NCBI GenBank assembly: GCA_034506175.1
Contig: JAPDQB010000004.1
Span: forward strand, 115,724 to 179,723
Reading direction: 5' to 3'
Length of the DNA stretch: 64,000 bases
Origin: a candidate division KSB1 bacterium
GTDB taxonomy: Bacteria; Zhuqueibacterota; Zhuqueibacteria; Zhuqueibacterales; Zhuqueibacteraceae
Shown: piece by piece, positions 9,928 through 18,331 of the stretch
Layout: every line of letters begins with the position of its first letter
Numbering within the stretch: the first letter of the stretch is position 1
The notes under the pieces: model-generated
Seen by the model: only the letters and a program-made list of their open reading frames with translations
Databases searched by the model: none
What the model was told of the DNA's origin: nothing
Program-made: the position numbers and the translations under genes

Positions 9928-10823
9928 TGAAGTCCAAAATTCCAAAGCGTCTGCCCGGTTTGGCGCTGCTGCTGTTGTTCGGGGGCGGTTGTGATTATGA
10001 TCATGGCCTCGACCCCATTCCTTATCGTATCAAAGGCACGGTGATTTTCGACGAGGCCATCCCGCCGTGGTATGTTCGCGAAGCGAGAGTTGCCATTGCC
10101 AAACGTTTCCCGCCGGAGAATCTCGCCACGGATCTCGTTTACAGCGATCCTCTGCCGTTCAATCGCGACACGCTGCGCACGCGGCCCGACACGCTGCATT
10201 ACGAGCTGGTCGTCGATCCGGGCACGTACCCGGCCGCCGGCGTGCTGTGGCGCAGAAACGGCGCGTCGTGGGATATCGCCAATATCCTCGGCATCTACGG
10301 CCTTGATTTCGCCAGCGGCTCGTTCAGCCCGAAAGCCATCACCATCAACGCGACGCAACCGATTGCCGACAGCGTCAACGTGTACGCGAGCTGGGAACTC
10401 ACCAAACGCGATGCGATCATCGAGGGCGACATCACGTTCAAAGGCGAATGGCCGCAAGGCCCCGAGGGCACGGAAATCGTGGCGATTGCTTTTTTCCCGA
10501 TCATTCCCAAAACCCAGCTTGATTTTTTGAGCGTGAAGGCGTTGGATATCAACGTCCCGCTCTTGCGCAAGGAGCCTTTCCACTACCGCACGGCGGTCGG
10601 CAGCGGCGAGTATAAATTCATCGCGCTGTTTTGGAAAGGGAAAAAAACGAGCATCTTCGATATTCGCACGATTGGGTTTTATCATTGCCCGAACGATTCG
10701 TTGCAGCCCAAATCAGTGCAGGTCGGCACGAATGAAACCAAGGGCGGCATTGATTTCTCCGTTGATTTTTCCACGTTGCCGGCTGGAGTTAATTTCAAGA
10801 AAGACGAGGTGGGGTGTCGATAA
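9927..10823 (+). CDS. Two-domain lipoprotein, paralogue of the 7242 gene
   Basis: A 298-residue predicted lipoprotein (signal peptide LALLLLFGGGC, lipobox GGGC). Domain 1 (about residues 25-150) matches the protein at 7242: DHGLDPIPYRIKG, GTYPAAGVLW, SWDIANILGIYGL. Domain 2 (about 160-298) is a more diverged copy with FKGEWPQGPEGTE, GEYKFIALFWKG and FDIRTIGFY. The start ATG overlaps the TAA of the receptor gene by one base (TAATG), implying translational coupling and a shared role at the cell surface. Family not recognised; I infer a receptor-associated binding protein. Confidence 0.75.
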   Translation: MKSKIPKRLPGLALLLLFGGGCDYDHGLDPIPYRIKGTVIFDEAIPPWYVREARVAIAKRFPPENLATDLVYSDPLPFNRDTLRTRPDTLHYELVVDPGTYPAAGVLWRRNGASWDIANILGIYGLDFASGSFSPKAITINATQPIADSVNVYASWELTKRDAIIEGDITFKGEWPQGPEGTEIVAIAFFPIIPKTQLDFLSVKALDINVPLLRKEPFHYRTAVGSGEYKFIALFWKGKKTSIFDIRTIGFYHCPNDSLQPKSVQVGTNETKGGIDFSVDFSTLPAGVNFKKDEVGCR

Positions 10824-10889
10824 GTCGATAGGGTCTCCTCAAAACCCTCGTCGAGGCTGCCTACGGCTGACTGGTTCAAAAGTTTCAAC

Positions 10890-11200
10890 TCACCTGCTGC
10901 CATCCATGCCCACCAGCAGCCCTTGATGGTATCGCAATCCCCGGTCGATCAGACTCTTGAGGAAGTCGGCACACACGCGGCTGTTCTCTGTACCGCTTTC
11001 GACAAAGCCTAAAATGCGCTTTTCGCCGCTGGTAGCGATCCCCAGCGCCATGATCATTTGCGCCTCGCCAAAGGCTTTGCCATCCAAGACCAGCGCAACA
11101 AACTCATCGCTATCGAGGCGGGGAGACAACAGCACATCGAGTTTTTTTGCGCTGCTGCGGACAAAGCGACGAGACACGGTACTTCGCGCAGGCTCGAGGC
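10890..11200 (-). pseudogene. IS256/Mutator-type transposase fragment
   Basis: A minus-strand frame of about 95-100 residues reading VSRRFVRSSAKKLDVLL, then FVALVLDGKAFGEAQMIMAL and TENSRVCADFLKSLIDRGL. This is the conserved DDE-core segment of IS256-family transposases (LVLDGK carries a catalytic Asp). The N-terminal third and everything after GMDGSR are missing, and the frame shifts just upstream near 11195. It is a dead remnant beside another transposase fragment on the opposite strand. Confidence 0.75.
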
Positions 11201-11319
11201 CTGCCGGATCAACCGCGCGGCGTTTTCATACTGCTGGCCCCGCCAAGGCGGGGCAAGATTTTGACAAAGAGCTTTTCGTCGTTAGCGCGAGGCTGCTGGA
11301 GGTGCTGATAAAGATCCAT

Positions 11320-11640
11320 CCTCGGATGGCTTCAAGGAAACCGTTCATGGTCTCACCGAAAATGAGTTCTATTGCGTTGAGAGGTTTAATTCAGGTTCGC
11401 ATTTTTTGTTCAAGGCTGCGGCCTATAATCTGTGGTTCAACGTCGCGCGCAAGAACAGTTTCAAAGGCCATAAAACCCCGTGGGAAATTGTCAAGGAACG
11501 TCAAGCGAACATTCATCCGGCCGTGGCCGCCTGGCAACGCGTTTTTCTCGACGAAATTTGGCGATCTAAACTTGGCGCTGAACAAAAAAGGGGTACGATG
11601 TTATTCCGCAGCCCTGTTTTTATTCTCGGCAAGGTGAATA
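11320..11640 (+). pseudogene. Integrase-core (rve) transposase C-terminal fragment
   Basis: The frame from 11325 reads DGFKETVHGLTENEFY, later AAAYNLWFNVARKNSFKGHKTPWEI, then HPAVAAWQRVFLDEIW. This is the end of a DDE integrase-core transposase, with the KTP-x-EI motif common near the C-terminus. The family-typical ending (LNKKG followed by YDVIPQP) is present only if two frame changes near 11575-11600 are allowed, so the gene is degraded as well as truncated. No terminal inverted repeats or target duplications were found. Confidence 0.6.
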
Positions 11641-11850
11641 AGGTATATGGGCTCCAGCTCGACACAAATAATTACTCTTGCTCGAATGAAAATTTTTTAT
11701 TAAACTTAAGGTGTTATTTTGCTGTACCTGCTGGCTTGTCGGGCGGCGGGAAATGGGACTGCGAGGTTTTGTGGGATTTTGACAAGTACCTCACACAAAA
11801 ACGAGTTCTCCCGTGACGGGGCTGGCTCGGAAACCGTTAGGGGAAATCGT
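11641..11850. other. Intergenic stretch with no recognised content
   Basis: About 210 bases between the transposase debris and the first SPOR-type gene. No plausible coding frame, hairpin terminator or repeat was seen. Confidence 0.4.
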
Positions 11851-11865
11851 GGGAGGTAGCAGTTC

Positions 11866-12039
11866 ATGGCAGGTCTTAAACCTAAACCGGATTTGGCGCT
11901 GGGGCTCATTAAAAGTGAAAAAGAGGCGTACTGGCTGATCGGGCGCCTGCGAGCCTCGAAGATCAAAAATTTTTTGATGAAATATCAAGAAAGCTGGCAC
12001 GTCTGTGTGGGAAAAAATTCTCACTCAAGAGCGCTTTGA
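11866..12039 (+). CDS. Truncated SPOR-like domain protein, first of a triplet
   Basis: A 57-residue protein preceded by a strong GGGAGG at 11851-11856, nine bases from the ATG. Its core, EAYWLIGRLRASKIKNF followed by WHVCVGK, aligns with the SPOR domains of the next two genes (EANSLATSLRSKNINNF..QWLVCVGK and EADQRAYELRARRINNF..QWRVCVGR). It lacks the membrane or lipoprotein anchor and stops soon after VCVGK, so the last SPOR helix and strand are missing. It is best read as a degraded or minimal copy from local gene duplication, beside transposase remnants that may mark the damage. Confidence 0.55.
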   Translation: MAGLKPKPDLALGLIKSEKEAYWLIGRLRASKIKNFLMKYQESWHVCVGKNSHSRAL

Positions 12040-12114
12040 GTTCGTAGGATGGGCCCATGTGAAGAAGCATGATGGGCTGCACCTGTAGGATGAATTGTTG
12101 GAGACAGCACGTTT

Positions 12115-12543
12115 ATGGCAGACAAAGGACCGCCGGCCAATCAACCGGATTTGACTCCGTTGTTCATTATTTTACTTATCATCATCATCGCCGGACTGGG
12201 GAGCATTCGTTCGTGCGGCCCGAGCGAGCCGAACACCGGATGCGCCGCGCCCCCGCCGACGCAGAATCCGACCCCCAACCCACGACCGGGACCGCCGGTG
12301 ACCACGAATCTGAGCCAGTACACCGTGCAGGTGGGTATTTTTAAAACTAGAGACGAGGCCAACAGTTTGGCGACCAGCTTGCGCAGCAAAAATATCAATA
12401 ATTTTATTTTGCAAGCCGAGGGGCAATGGCTGGTTTGTGTGGGAAAATATGTCTCAGCCGACCGCGCTACTCGCGCCGCAAGCGACTTGAAAGCCCGTGG
12501 CGTGAGCAATCCGATCGTGTTGCCGCCCAAGAAGAAAAAATAG
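12115..12543 (+). CDS. SPOR domain membrane protein
   Basis: A 142-residue protein with one N-terminal transmembrane helix (LFIILLIIIIAGLG), a Pro-rich linker (PPPTQNPTPNPRPGPP) and a C-terminal SPOR domain (about residues 67-137: YTVQVGIF, EANSLATSL, WLVCVGKY, RAASDLKARG). SPOR domains bind denuded septal peptidoglycan, so it probably sits in the inner membrane facing the periplasm and takes part in cell division or wall turnover. It forms a tandem family with 11866 and 12631. Confidence 0.8.
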   Translation: MADKGPPANQPDLTPLFIILLIIIIAGLGSIRSCGPSEPNTGCAAPPPTQNPTPNPRPGPPVTTNLSQYTVQVGIFKTRDEANSLATSLRSKNINNFILQAEGQWLVCVGKYVSADRATRAASDLKARGVSNPIVLPPKKKK

Positions 12544-12630
12544 AAGACCCTGACCGTTCTTAATTATTCAAGGCCAATCGGAGCGTGGCCGCTGAATGAT
12601 GAACCAACCAAGGATGGAAAGCGATCTCAC

Positions 12631-13065
12631 ATGCAAAGAGTGAAAAGTCGTTTACGATTCGTCTGTTTATGCGCCGCCATGGCAGTCTTTTGTGGCTGCA
12701 CATTAAAAAGCGAAGATCAGCCGCCCAGCAACCGTGCTGATGCGCCGGCCACGGACCGTGACACCCGCACTGATCGCAGCGACGCCGGCCAACAGCCGCC
12801 GCCCGGACAGTCGCGCCCGCCGCGCGGCGAAGTGAAAAGCAACGAATATACAGTTCAAGTCGGTCTTTTCAAGCGGATGGAAGAGGCGGATCAGCGCGCG
12901 TACGAATTGCGGGCGCGGCGCATAAATAATTTTGTTCAGCAGACCGGCACGCAGTGGCGCGTGTGCGTGGGGCGTTATTATTCCGAAGGCCGGGCCGCGC
13001 GCATGGCGAACCAACTCAAAGCCATGGGTTTTACCGAGGCGACGGTGATTGCACCGGGAAAATAA
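12631..13065 (+). CDS. SPOR domain lipoprotein
   Basis: A 144-residue predicted lipoprotein: a signal peptide ends AVFCGC, with the Cys of FCGC as the lipidation site. A Pro/Arg/Asp-rich linker follows, then a SPOR domain (about residues 72-142: YTVQVGLF, EADQRAYEL, WRVCVGRY, RMANQLKAMGF). It is a paralogue of the preceding gene but with lipid instead of a helix as anchor, so the pair may place SPOR domains on two membranes. A minus-strand gene converges from 13217. Confidence 0.8.
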   Translation: MQRVKSRLRFVCLCAAMAVFCGCTLKSEDQPPSNRADAPATDRDTRTDRSDAGQQPPPGQSRPPRGEVKSNEYTVQVGLFKRMEEADQRAYELRARRINNFVQQTGTQWRVCVGRYYSEGRAARMANQLKAMGFTEATVIAPGK

Positions 13066-13143
13066 AGTCCGAAGTCCGAGGTTGAATGTCCGAAGTCTTA
13101 CGATGAGGTCATTTGGCCTGAACGGAAGTAAACCCGATATAAA

Positions 13144-13175
13144 AAAGGCGAACACTCGGTTGAGCATCCGCCTTT
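13144..13175 (-). terminator. Rho-independent terminator of the zinc-ribbon gene
   Basis: AAAGGCG pairs with CGCCTTT around an inner CTC-GGTT-GAG hairpin. Read on the minus strand the stem is followed by a run of T (A6 at 13141-13146 on the plus strand). It lies 42 bases beyond the stop of the minus-strand gene and may also serve the converging SPOR operon. Confidence 0.65.
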
Positions 13176-13216
13176 CGCGTCGTCGAACGTTTGCGCTGCG
13201 CCAGCGTGGCGCAGGG

Positions 13217-13438
13217 TCAAGTCTTCTTCTGCGCCAGGATTTTGTACATACCGGTGCCACAGACGCCACATTTGCCGCTGATTGCCGGGCGGCCATTTTT
13301 CATCGTGACACGTTGGGTTTCGACCATGGGGGATTTTTTGCGGCATTTCACGCAATAAGCCATTTCACCGTTTTCAGCACCGGTTCCGGCCATTTCTTTC
13401 TGGTTTTCCCTTCCTGGCGTTTCATTCATGTCATTCAC
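13217..13438 (-). CDS. Small zinc-ribbon protein (DUF5679-like)
   Basis: A 73-residue protein whose C-terminal half reads MAYCVKCRKKSPM, then VTMKNGRPAISG and KCGVCGTGMYKIL. Two CxxC pairs form a treble-clef/zinc-ribbon fold as in DUF5679. The frame is open to 13549, but a GGAG about ten bases before a GTG at 13438 suggests that start; ATG at 13429 is the alternative. Similar small proteins occur alone or fused near DNA-binding proteins; the function is unknown. It is transcribed towards the SPOR genes and has its own terminator. Confidence 0.7.
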   Translation of the reverse strand: MNDMNETPGRENQKEMAGTGAENGEMAYCVKCRKKSPMVETQRVTMKNGRPAISGKCGVCGTGMYKILAQKKT

Positions 13439-13678
13439 TGACGATTTTCTCCATTTATTATTTATGAATTTGTTTATTTTGATGGCCTCGTCTGAACTCA
13501 GGTAGTAAAATAGTACATTTTGCCTCAAAGTCAAGCTAATTTTGCCCAAAAAAGCCTTTGCAAATACGTTGGAAAAGATTTATATTAATCACTCGTTATT
13601 TTTTTACCAAAATTCAGACGCGAAATTTCGCAACAAAAGACTTCAAGAAATTATCCTAAAAATAATAGGAGGTAGATT

Positions 13679-15730
13679 GTGGCTGCGGTTATGCATGCTT
13701 ATTCACGTGAGAAAGAAGCCTTTCATCTCTCGGCTGAAACAGCGCGGCAATGGTATCACTTGATGCACACCAGCCGGCTGATCGACGATAAAGCGTGGCT
13801 GCTGTTCAAACAAGCCAAGGGTTGGAGCTATCTGGCGACTTGCGGCGGGCACGAGGGCATTCAGTTGGCGCTGGGCCTGTCTTTTCGCCAGAACAAGGAC
13901 TTTCTTTTCCCTTACTATCGCGATCAGTTGACTTGCCTCGCCGCCGGCATCAGCATCGACGAAATTTTTCTGAATGGACTGACTCGGCGCGATGACATTG
14001 CCAGCGGCGGTCGACACATGTCGAATCATTTTGCCAAACCGGCAATCGGCATTCAAAACGTTTCGAGCTGCGTCGCCAATCATGCCCTGCATGCGGTCGG
14101 CGTAGCACGCGCGATCAAATATTACAAATCCGACGCCGTGGCGTTTGCCAGCTTCGGCGAGGCCTCGACCTCGGAAGGCTATGTTTATGAGGCCTTCAAC
14201 GGCGCCAGCCGTGAGCGGTTGCCGGTTATTTTCGTGATCCAAAACAACAAATATGGCATCAGCGTGCCGCTGCACGAGCAGACGGCCAATGAGTGCGTCG
14301 CGGATAATTACACCGGCCTCAAATACATTCACATTGTGCGCTGCGACGGCACGGATCCGATCGACAGCCGCATGGCGATGGATGAGGCGCTGGATTATGT
14401 GAAAACCGGCAGCGGCCCGGCGATTGTCCATGCGCAGTGCGTTCGCCTCGGCCCGCATTCCAACAGCGACCGTCACGAGTCGTATCGTTCCGAAGAGGAA
14501 TTGGCTGAAGCGCGCGCGAAAGATCCGCTCGTTCGTTTTCGCGCTTACATTTTAAAGGAAGGCTTGATGAGCGAAGACGAGCTGGCCGCCATTGAGGCCG
14601 AGAACAAGAAGCTGGTCGATGCGGCAGCCCAACGCGCCGAAGCCGCGCCGCTGCCCGACCCGAAGTCGGTTTACCAATTCGTCATTCCCACGCCATTCGA
14701 AACCGAAGAAACGCCGACACCGGCGGAGGGGAAAAAAGAAAAACTCCGCGAAGCGATCAACCGCACGCTGCACGAGGAGTTTCGGCGCAATCCCAACACG
14801 TTTTTATGGGGGCAGGACGTGGCGACCGGCGACAAGGGTGGCGTCTTCAATGTGACGGAAGGCATGCAGAAGGCTTTTGGGCGCGGCCGAGTTTTCAATG
14901 CACCGCTCGCCGAAGATTTCATCACCGGCACCGCCAACGGTTTTTGCCGCTTCAGCAAAGACATTTGGGTGGTGATCGAGGCGGCGCAGTTCACCGATTA
15001 CATCTGGCCGGCGATGGAACAGATGGTGGAAACGACGCACGAGTATTGGCGCACCAACGGCCAGTACGCGCCCAACATCGTCGCCCGCATGGCCTGCGGC
15101 GGGTACATCGGCGGCGGTTTGTATCATTCGCAGTCCGCCGAGGGCGTCTTCGCCAACTTTCCCGGCTTGCGCATCGTCATGCCAGCGTTTGCCGATGATG
15201 CCGCGGGGTTATTGCGAACGGCCATGCGCTCGCGTGGCTTGACGATTTTCTTCGAGCCGAAAAATCTTTACAACTTGCCATCGGCGCAAGCCGTGCAAAC
15301 CGGCCCCGATCATTTCGTGCCGTTCGGCAAAGCCCGCCTTCGCCGGCCCGGCAAGGACCTCACCATCGTCACCTACGGCAACGCCGTTCATTTCGCTTTG
15401 AAAGCGGCGGACAAGCTCGCCGCCGAAGCAGGCATCGACGCGGAAGTGATCGATCTGCGTTCGCTGGTGCCGATGGATGTGGAAACCGTGCGCGCTTCGA
15501 TTGCGAAAACCAACCGCGCCATGGTGGCGAGCGAAGATCACAAAACCGGCGGCTTCGGCGGCGAGATTCTCTCGCGTATAGTCGAAGAATGCTTCGAGCT
15601 GCTCGATGCGCCTCCGCAGCGCGTGTGCTCGCTGGACATTCCGATTGGCTTCAGCCGGATTCTCGAGGCGGAGATTTTGATCGACGACCGCAAAATTTAC
15701 AGCGCGGCGCTGGAGTTGATGAGATATTAG
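13679..15730 (+). CDS. Fused E1 alpha/beta 2-oxoacid dehydrogenase (branched-chain type)
   Basis: A 683-residue fusion of the two E1 subunits. Residues 1 to about 330 are the alpha part with the thiamine-diphosphate site (FGEASTSEG near residue 160, then QNNKYGIS). A linker rich in Glu/Pro leads to the beta part at about 355-683 (WGQDVATGDKGGVFNVTEG, RVFNAPLAEDFITG). It decarboxylates 2-oxo acids and loads the acyl group onto an E2 lipoyl domain. AGGAGG at 13667-13672 lies six bases before the GTG start. No E2 or E3 gene is adjacent, so those subunits must be elsewhere. Similar single-chain E1 proteins occur in Bacteroidetes-like bacteria. Confidence 0.9.
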   Translation: MAAVMHAYSREKEAFHLSAETARQWYHLMHTSRLIDDKAWLLFKQAKGWSYLATCGGHEGIQLALGLSFRQNKDFLFPYYRDQLTCLAAGISIDEIFLNGLTRRDDIASGGRHMSNHFAKPAIGIQNVSSCVANHALHAVGVARAIKYYKSDAVAFASFGEASTSEGYVYEAFNGASRERLPVIFVIQNNKYGISVPLHEQTANECVADNYTGLKYIHIVRCDGTDPIDSRMAMDEALDYVKTGSGPAIVHAQCVRLGPHSNSDRHESYRSEEELAEARAKDPLVRFRAYILKEGLMSEDELAAIEAENKKLVDAAAQRAEAAPLPDPKSVYQFVIPTPFETEETPTPAEGKKEKLREAINRTLHEEFRRNPNTFLWGQDVATGDKGGVFNVTEGMQKAFGRGRVFNAPLAEDFITGTANGFCRFSKDIWVVIEAAQFTDYIWPAMEQMVETTHEYWRTNGQYAPNIVARMACGGYIGGGLYHSQSAEGVFANFPGLRIVMPAFADDAAGLLRTAMRSRGLTIFFEPKNLYNLPSAQAVQTGPDHFVPFGKARLRRPGKDLTIVTYGNAVHFALKAADKLAAEAGIDAEVIDLRSLVPMDVETVRASIAKTNRAMVASEDHKTGGFGGEILSRIVEECFELLDAPPQRVCSLDIPIGFSRILEAEILIDDRKIYSAALELMRY

Positions 15731-15769
15731 CGCCTGGTGCTGAAACTTCATTTGGCACACATAAAAGTC

Positions 15770-15845
15770 AAACCCCGATTTTCCTTATCATTTCGTCAAC
15801 CCCTGTGGTGGTGCTTCTGAGCCAATAAGGCAAAATCGGGGTTTT
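15770..15845 (+). terminator. Long inverted repeat, probable terminator
   Basis: AAACCCCGATTTT with a TTAT extension pairs with ATAA and AAAATCGGGGTTTT across a loop of about 36 bases. The perfect 13-base outer stem and flanking T runs suit a bidirectional terminator between the E1 gene and the converging aminopeptidase gene. The long loop is unusual for a simple terminator. Confidence 0.55.
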
Positions 15846-15955
15846 AAGCATCTCTGAAATAAACTCGCAGATGATGTTGGCGCTCTTTCCAGCGTAAAAA
15901 TAAATTTTCTTGACGCGGCTCTTCGGCACGCGCTGGGCTCAACCTAAAAATAACC

Positions 15956-17626
15956 TTATTCGACTGCTTCCCCTCCAGCAACCTCCATCAAAATCCACCC
16001 CACCGGATCGATCTCCAATTTCGGATTGCCGGTAAATTGATAGTGCTGCCAGCTTGAATTGACGTCAATTCGCTTGACAGAAACTTTATCACCGACCGTG
16101 GCACGCACCTCGACCGGCAGGCGAAAGCCCTCATCGCGCCAGCGGATTGCAAGCTCCGTCGAAGCCTCAGGCTTGCGGAGAATTTTGTATTCCAGCGTTG
16201 GTGGTTTGGCGGTATAAAGATATTGTTGGAAAAACCAATTCAAATCCTGGCCGCTTTTGCGATTCACCAGATCGATAAAATCCTGTGAAACCACGCGGTT
16301 GTGCAAGGTGTAAGCCGGATCGGTGGCAAAAGTTTTGAGTACATCCAACAGCAGCGAGTCGCCAATGAAATACCGCAGCGTGTGCAGCACGACAGCGGCT
16401 TTGGCGTAAATGTCGCTGTTGTACGACTCGCTCGTCGTCGCGTCGCGCTTTGGCACAATCGGCTGGCGATTCATAATGCGGCGGCGCAAATTTTCCTTCA
16501 CATATTTGTGGTACGCCTCGATGCCGAATTTGTCGTTGAGAAACAGTGCTTCAGCGTAGCTGCAAATGCCTTCGTGAATCCAGAAGTCCGCCCAATCACG
16601 CACGGTGACGTAATTGCCCCACCATTCGTGCCCCATCTCATGCAGCATCAGCCAATCATAGCCGTATTGATTGTTCCGAAAATGATTGCCATACGCGTTG
16701 ATCGTCTGATGCTCCATGCCGAGATAGAACGTGTGCGCCAGGCCGAATTTCTCTTTGATCCACGGATACTCGCCAAAATATTTTGCATAAAACCGTAGAA
16801 ACTCCTCGGCCATTTCCACCAGCGCCGGGCCTTTGGCGGAATCCTGTTTTAAAACGTAAAACACGATGTCCATTGTTCCCGTCGTTCCGTGATACGGGCG
16901 GCGCACCATCGCATAATCGCCGATGTTGATCGAAACGTTATAGTTGTTGACCGGATAACGCGTTTTCCAGCGAAACGTTTTCCAGCCTTTTTCAGCCGGG
17001 ACGACGGCTTGCAGCAGGCCGTTCGTCGCGCAATAAAGCGAATCCGGAATCGTGATGTTGATGCCGACGCTGTCGGGCTCATCGCTCGGATGATCTTTGC
17101 ACGGCCACCAAATTTTTCCGCCCTCGCCCTGGCAGGAGACGCCGATCCACGGCTTGCCGTTGCCGTCCTTGCTCCAATTGAAGCCGCCCTCCCACGGCGG
17201 ACGTATGGCCACCGGCGGTTTGCCGGCGTAATGAATGCGAAAACCCGCCTGCTGATTGGCCGCCAATTTCTCGGCCAGCGCCAATTTGATTTTGTGATTC
17301 TGATGCACAAACGGCAGCGTTTTTCCGGCGCGCTCGATTTTGCTGATGACAAAATTATCGATCAGATCAAGCTCGAGCGTGTCCATCGCCGGAACCACGC
17401 TCTCAACCCGCACTTCGACGTAGCCGGAAATTTCTTGTTGGCTCGGATCGACTTTGAGATTCAACTCGTAATATTTGACATCGTACTTCGCCTGGTTGGG
17501 ACTGAGCACACCGCCGGAAGTGAAAGTGCCAAATTGGCGGGCGTGGGAAAGTGGTGCTAAGGCGAGAATGGAATAGATAAAAATCAGCATAAAACGAAAA
17601 CGGGTTTTCGCATTCACAGTTGACAT
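15956..17626 (-). CDS. Secreted M1 family zinc aminopeptidase
   Basis: A 556-residue metallopeptidase with an N-terminal signal peptide (FMLIFIYSILALAPLSHA). The beta-sandwich N domain starts YDVKYYELNLKVDP. The catalytic site HEMGHEWW lies near residue 330, and the third zinc ligand Glu is in WIHEGICSYAEALF, giving HExxH-x18-E. The usual exopeptidase motif GxMEN is replaced by GMEH, which may change N-terminal recognition. The ATG at 17626 gives the clean signal peptide; the open frame extends to 17755 without one. It is probably periplasmic or exported and clears peptides. Confidence 0.88.
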   Translation of the reverse strand: MSTVNAKTRFRFMLIFIYSILALAPLSHARQFGTFTSGGVLSPNQAKYDVKYYELNLKVDPSQQEISGYVEVRVESVVPAMDTLELDLIDNFVISKIERAGKTLPFVHQNHKIKLALAEKLAANQQAGFRIHYAGKPPVAIRPPWEGGFNWSKDGNGKPWIGVSCQGEGGKIWWPCKDHPSDEPDSVGINITIPDSLYCATNGLLQAVVPAEKGWKTFRWKTRYPVNNYNVSINIGDYAMVRRPYHGTTGTMDIVFYVLKQDSAKGPALVEMAEEFLRFYAKYFGEYPWIKEKFGLAHTFYLGMEHQTINAYGNHFRNNQYGYDWLMLHEMGHEWWGNYVTVRDWADFWIHEGICSYAEALFLNDKFGIEAYHKYVKENLRRRIMNRQPIVPKRDATTSESYNSDIYAKAAVVLHTLRYFIGDSLLLDVLKTFATDPAYTLHNRVVSQDFIDLVNRKSGQDLNWFFQQYLYTAKPPTLEYKILRKPEASTELAIRWRDEGFRLPVEVRATVGDKVSVKRIDVNSSWQHYQFTGNPKLEIDPVGWILMEVAGGEAVE

Positions 17627-17891
17627 AAAATTTTTCTCTTTTGGGTTGAATTTTGATTCCACCAAACAATGGCAACCTTCGCTTCGGCTCAATAAAACAT
17701 ATCGCCAACTTAAAGTCAAGCAAATTTTTCGCCCAGATGCCTCCGCCGGTTGCAACTTGCACTTGCTTTTCTCTCAAAACTTATTATCTTTGAAAGGTCA
17801 ACAAAACATTGCCCGCAATGATCCGGAGTGCGAAAAGCCGACCGCCACTTTCGCAAGATAAATCGAGCCGGCGGCTGAAAGGAGAAGCCCT

Positions 17892-18245
17892 ATGAAGAAC
17901 ATTTTGGTTGTCGAGGACGAAAAACACCTGCAAATTCTCTATGAGCAGGAACTGGCGGCTGAAGGTTACAATGTATTCACCGCGAAAAACGGCAACGAAG
18001 CGCTGGAAAAGGCAAGGCAGAATCCGATTGATCTGGCGATACTCGACATCAAACTCGAAAACGAAAACGGGTTGGATGTCTTGAGAAACATGATGGAAGA
18101 GCAGCGCGGCCTGAAAGTCATTTTGAACACGGCCTACCCGAATTTTCGCCATGATTTCAAAAGCTGGTCGGCGGAAGACTATATCGTCAAGTCTTCCAAC
18201 CTCGACGAACTGATGGCCAAAGTCCGCGAGCTGGCGCCGCTGTAA
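17892..18245 (+). CDS. Single-domain response regulator
   Basis: A 117-residue stand-alone receiver domain. The acidic pocket is Glu8/Asp9, the phosphoacceptor Asp52 is in LAILDIKL, the switch Thr80 in ILNTAY and Lys100 in YIVKSS. There is no output domain, so it acts by protein-protein contact, like CheY or Spo0F. GGAGAAG precedes the ATG. No histidine kinase is close; it is divergent from the aminopeptidase and followed by a hairpin-rich gap. Confidence 0.9.
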   Translation: MKNILVVEDEKHLQILYEQELAAEGYNVFTAKNGNEALEKARQNPIDLAILDIKLENENGLDVLRNMMEEQRGLKVILNTAYPNFRHDFKSWSAEDYIVKSSNLDELMAKVRELAPL

Positions 18246-18320
18246 CTGGATGCTGGATGCTGGTCGCTCGTTGCTGGATGATGCGATCATGAGCATCGAA
18301 CAACAAGCATCGAGCATCCA
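18246..18320 (+). repeat. Simple-sequence hairpin after the response regulator
   Basis: TGGATGC units (tandem at 18247-18262) form an imperfect stem with GCATCGAGCATCCA at 18307-18320. It may act as a terminator or attenuator before the next gene at 18332. Similar sentence-like inverted repeats occur at 38895 and 40014. Confidence 0.4.
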
Positions 18321-18331
18321 GCCACAAGAAA

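Noticed and set aside
15770..15845. Possible miniature transposable element after the E1 gene
   Set aside because: The arms are clear, but there is no target duplication or second copy in the window; a terminator is simpler.
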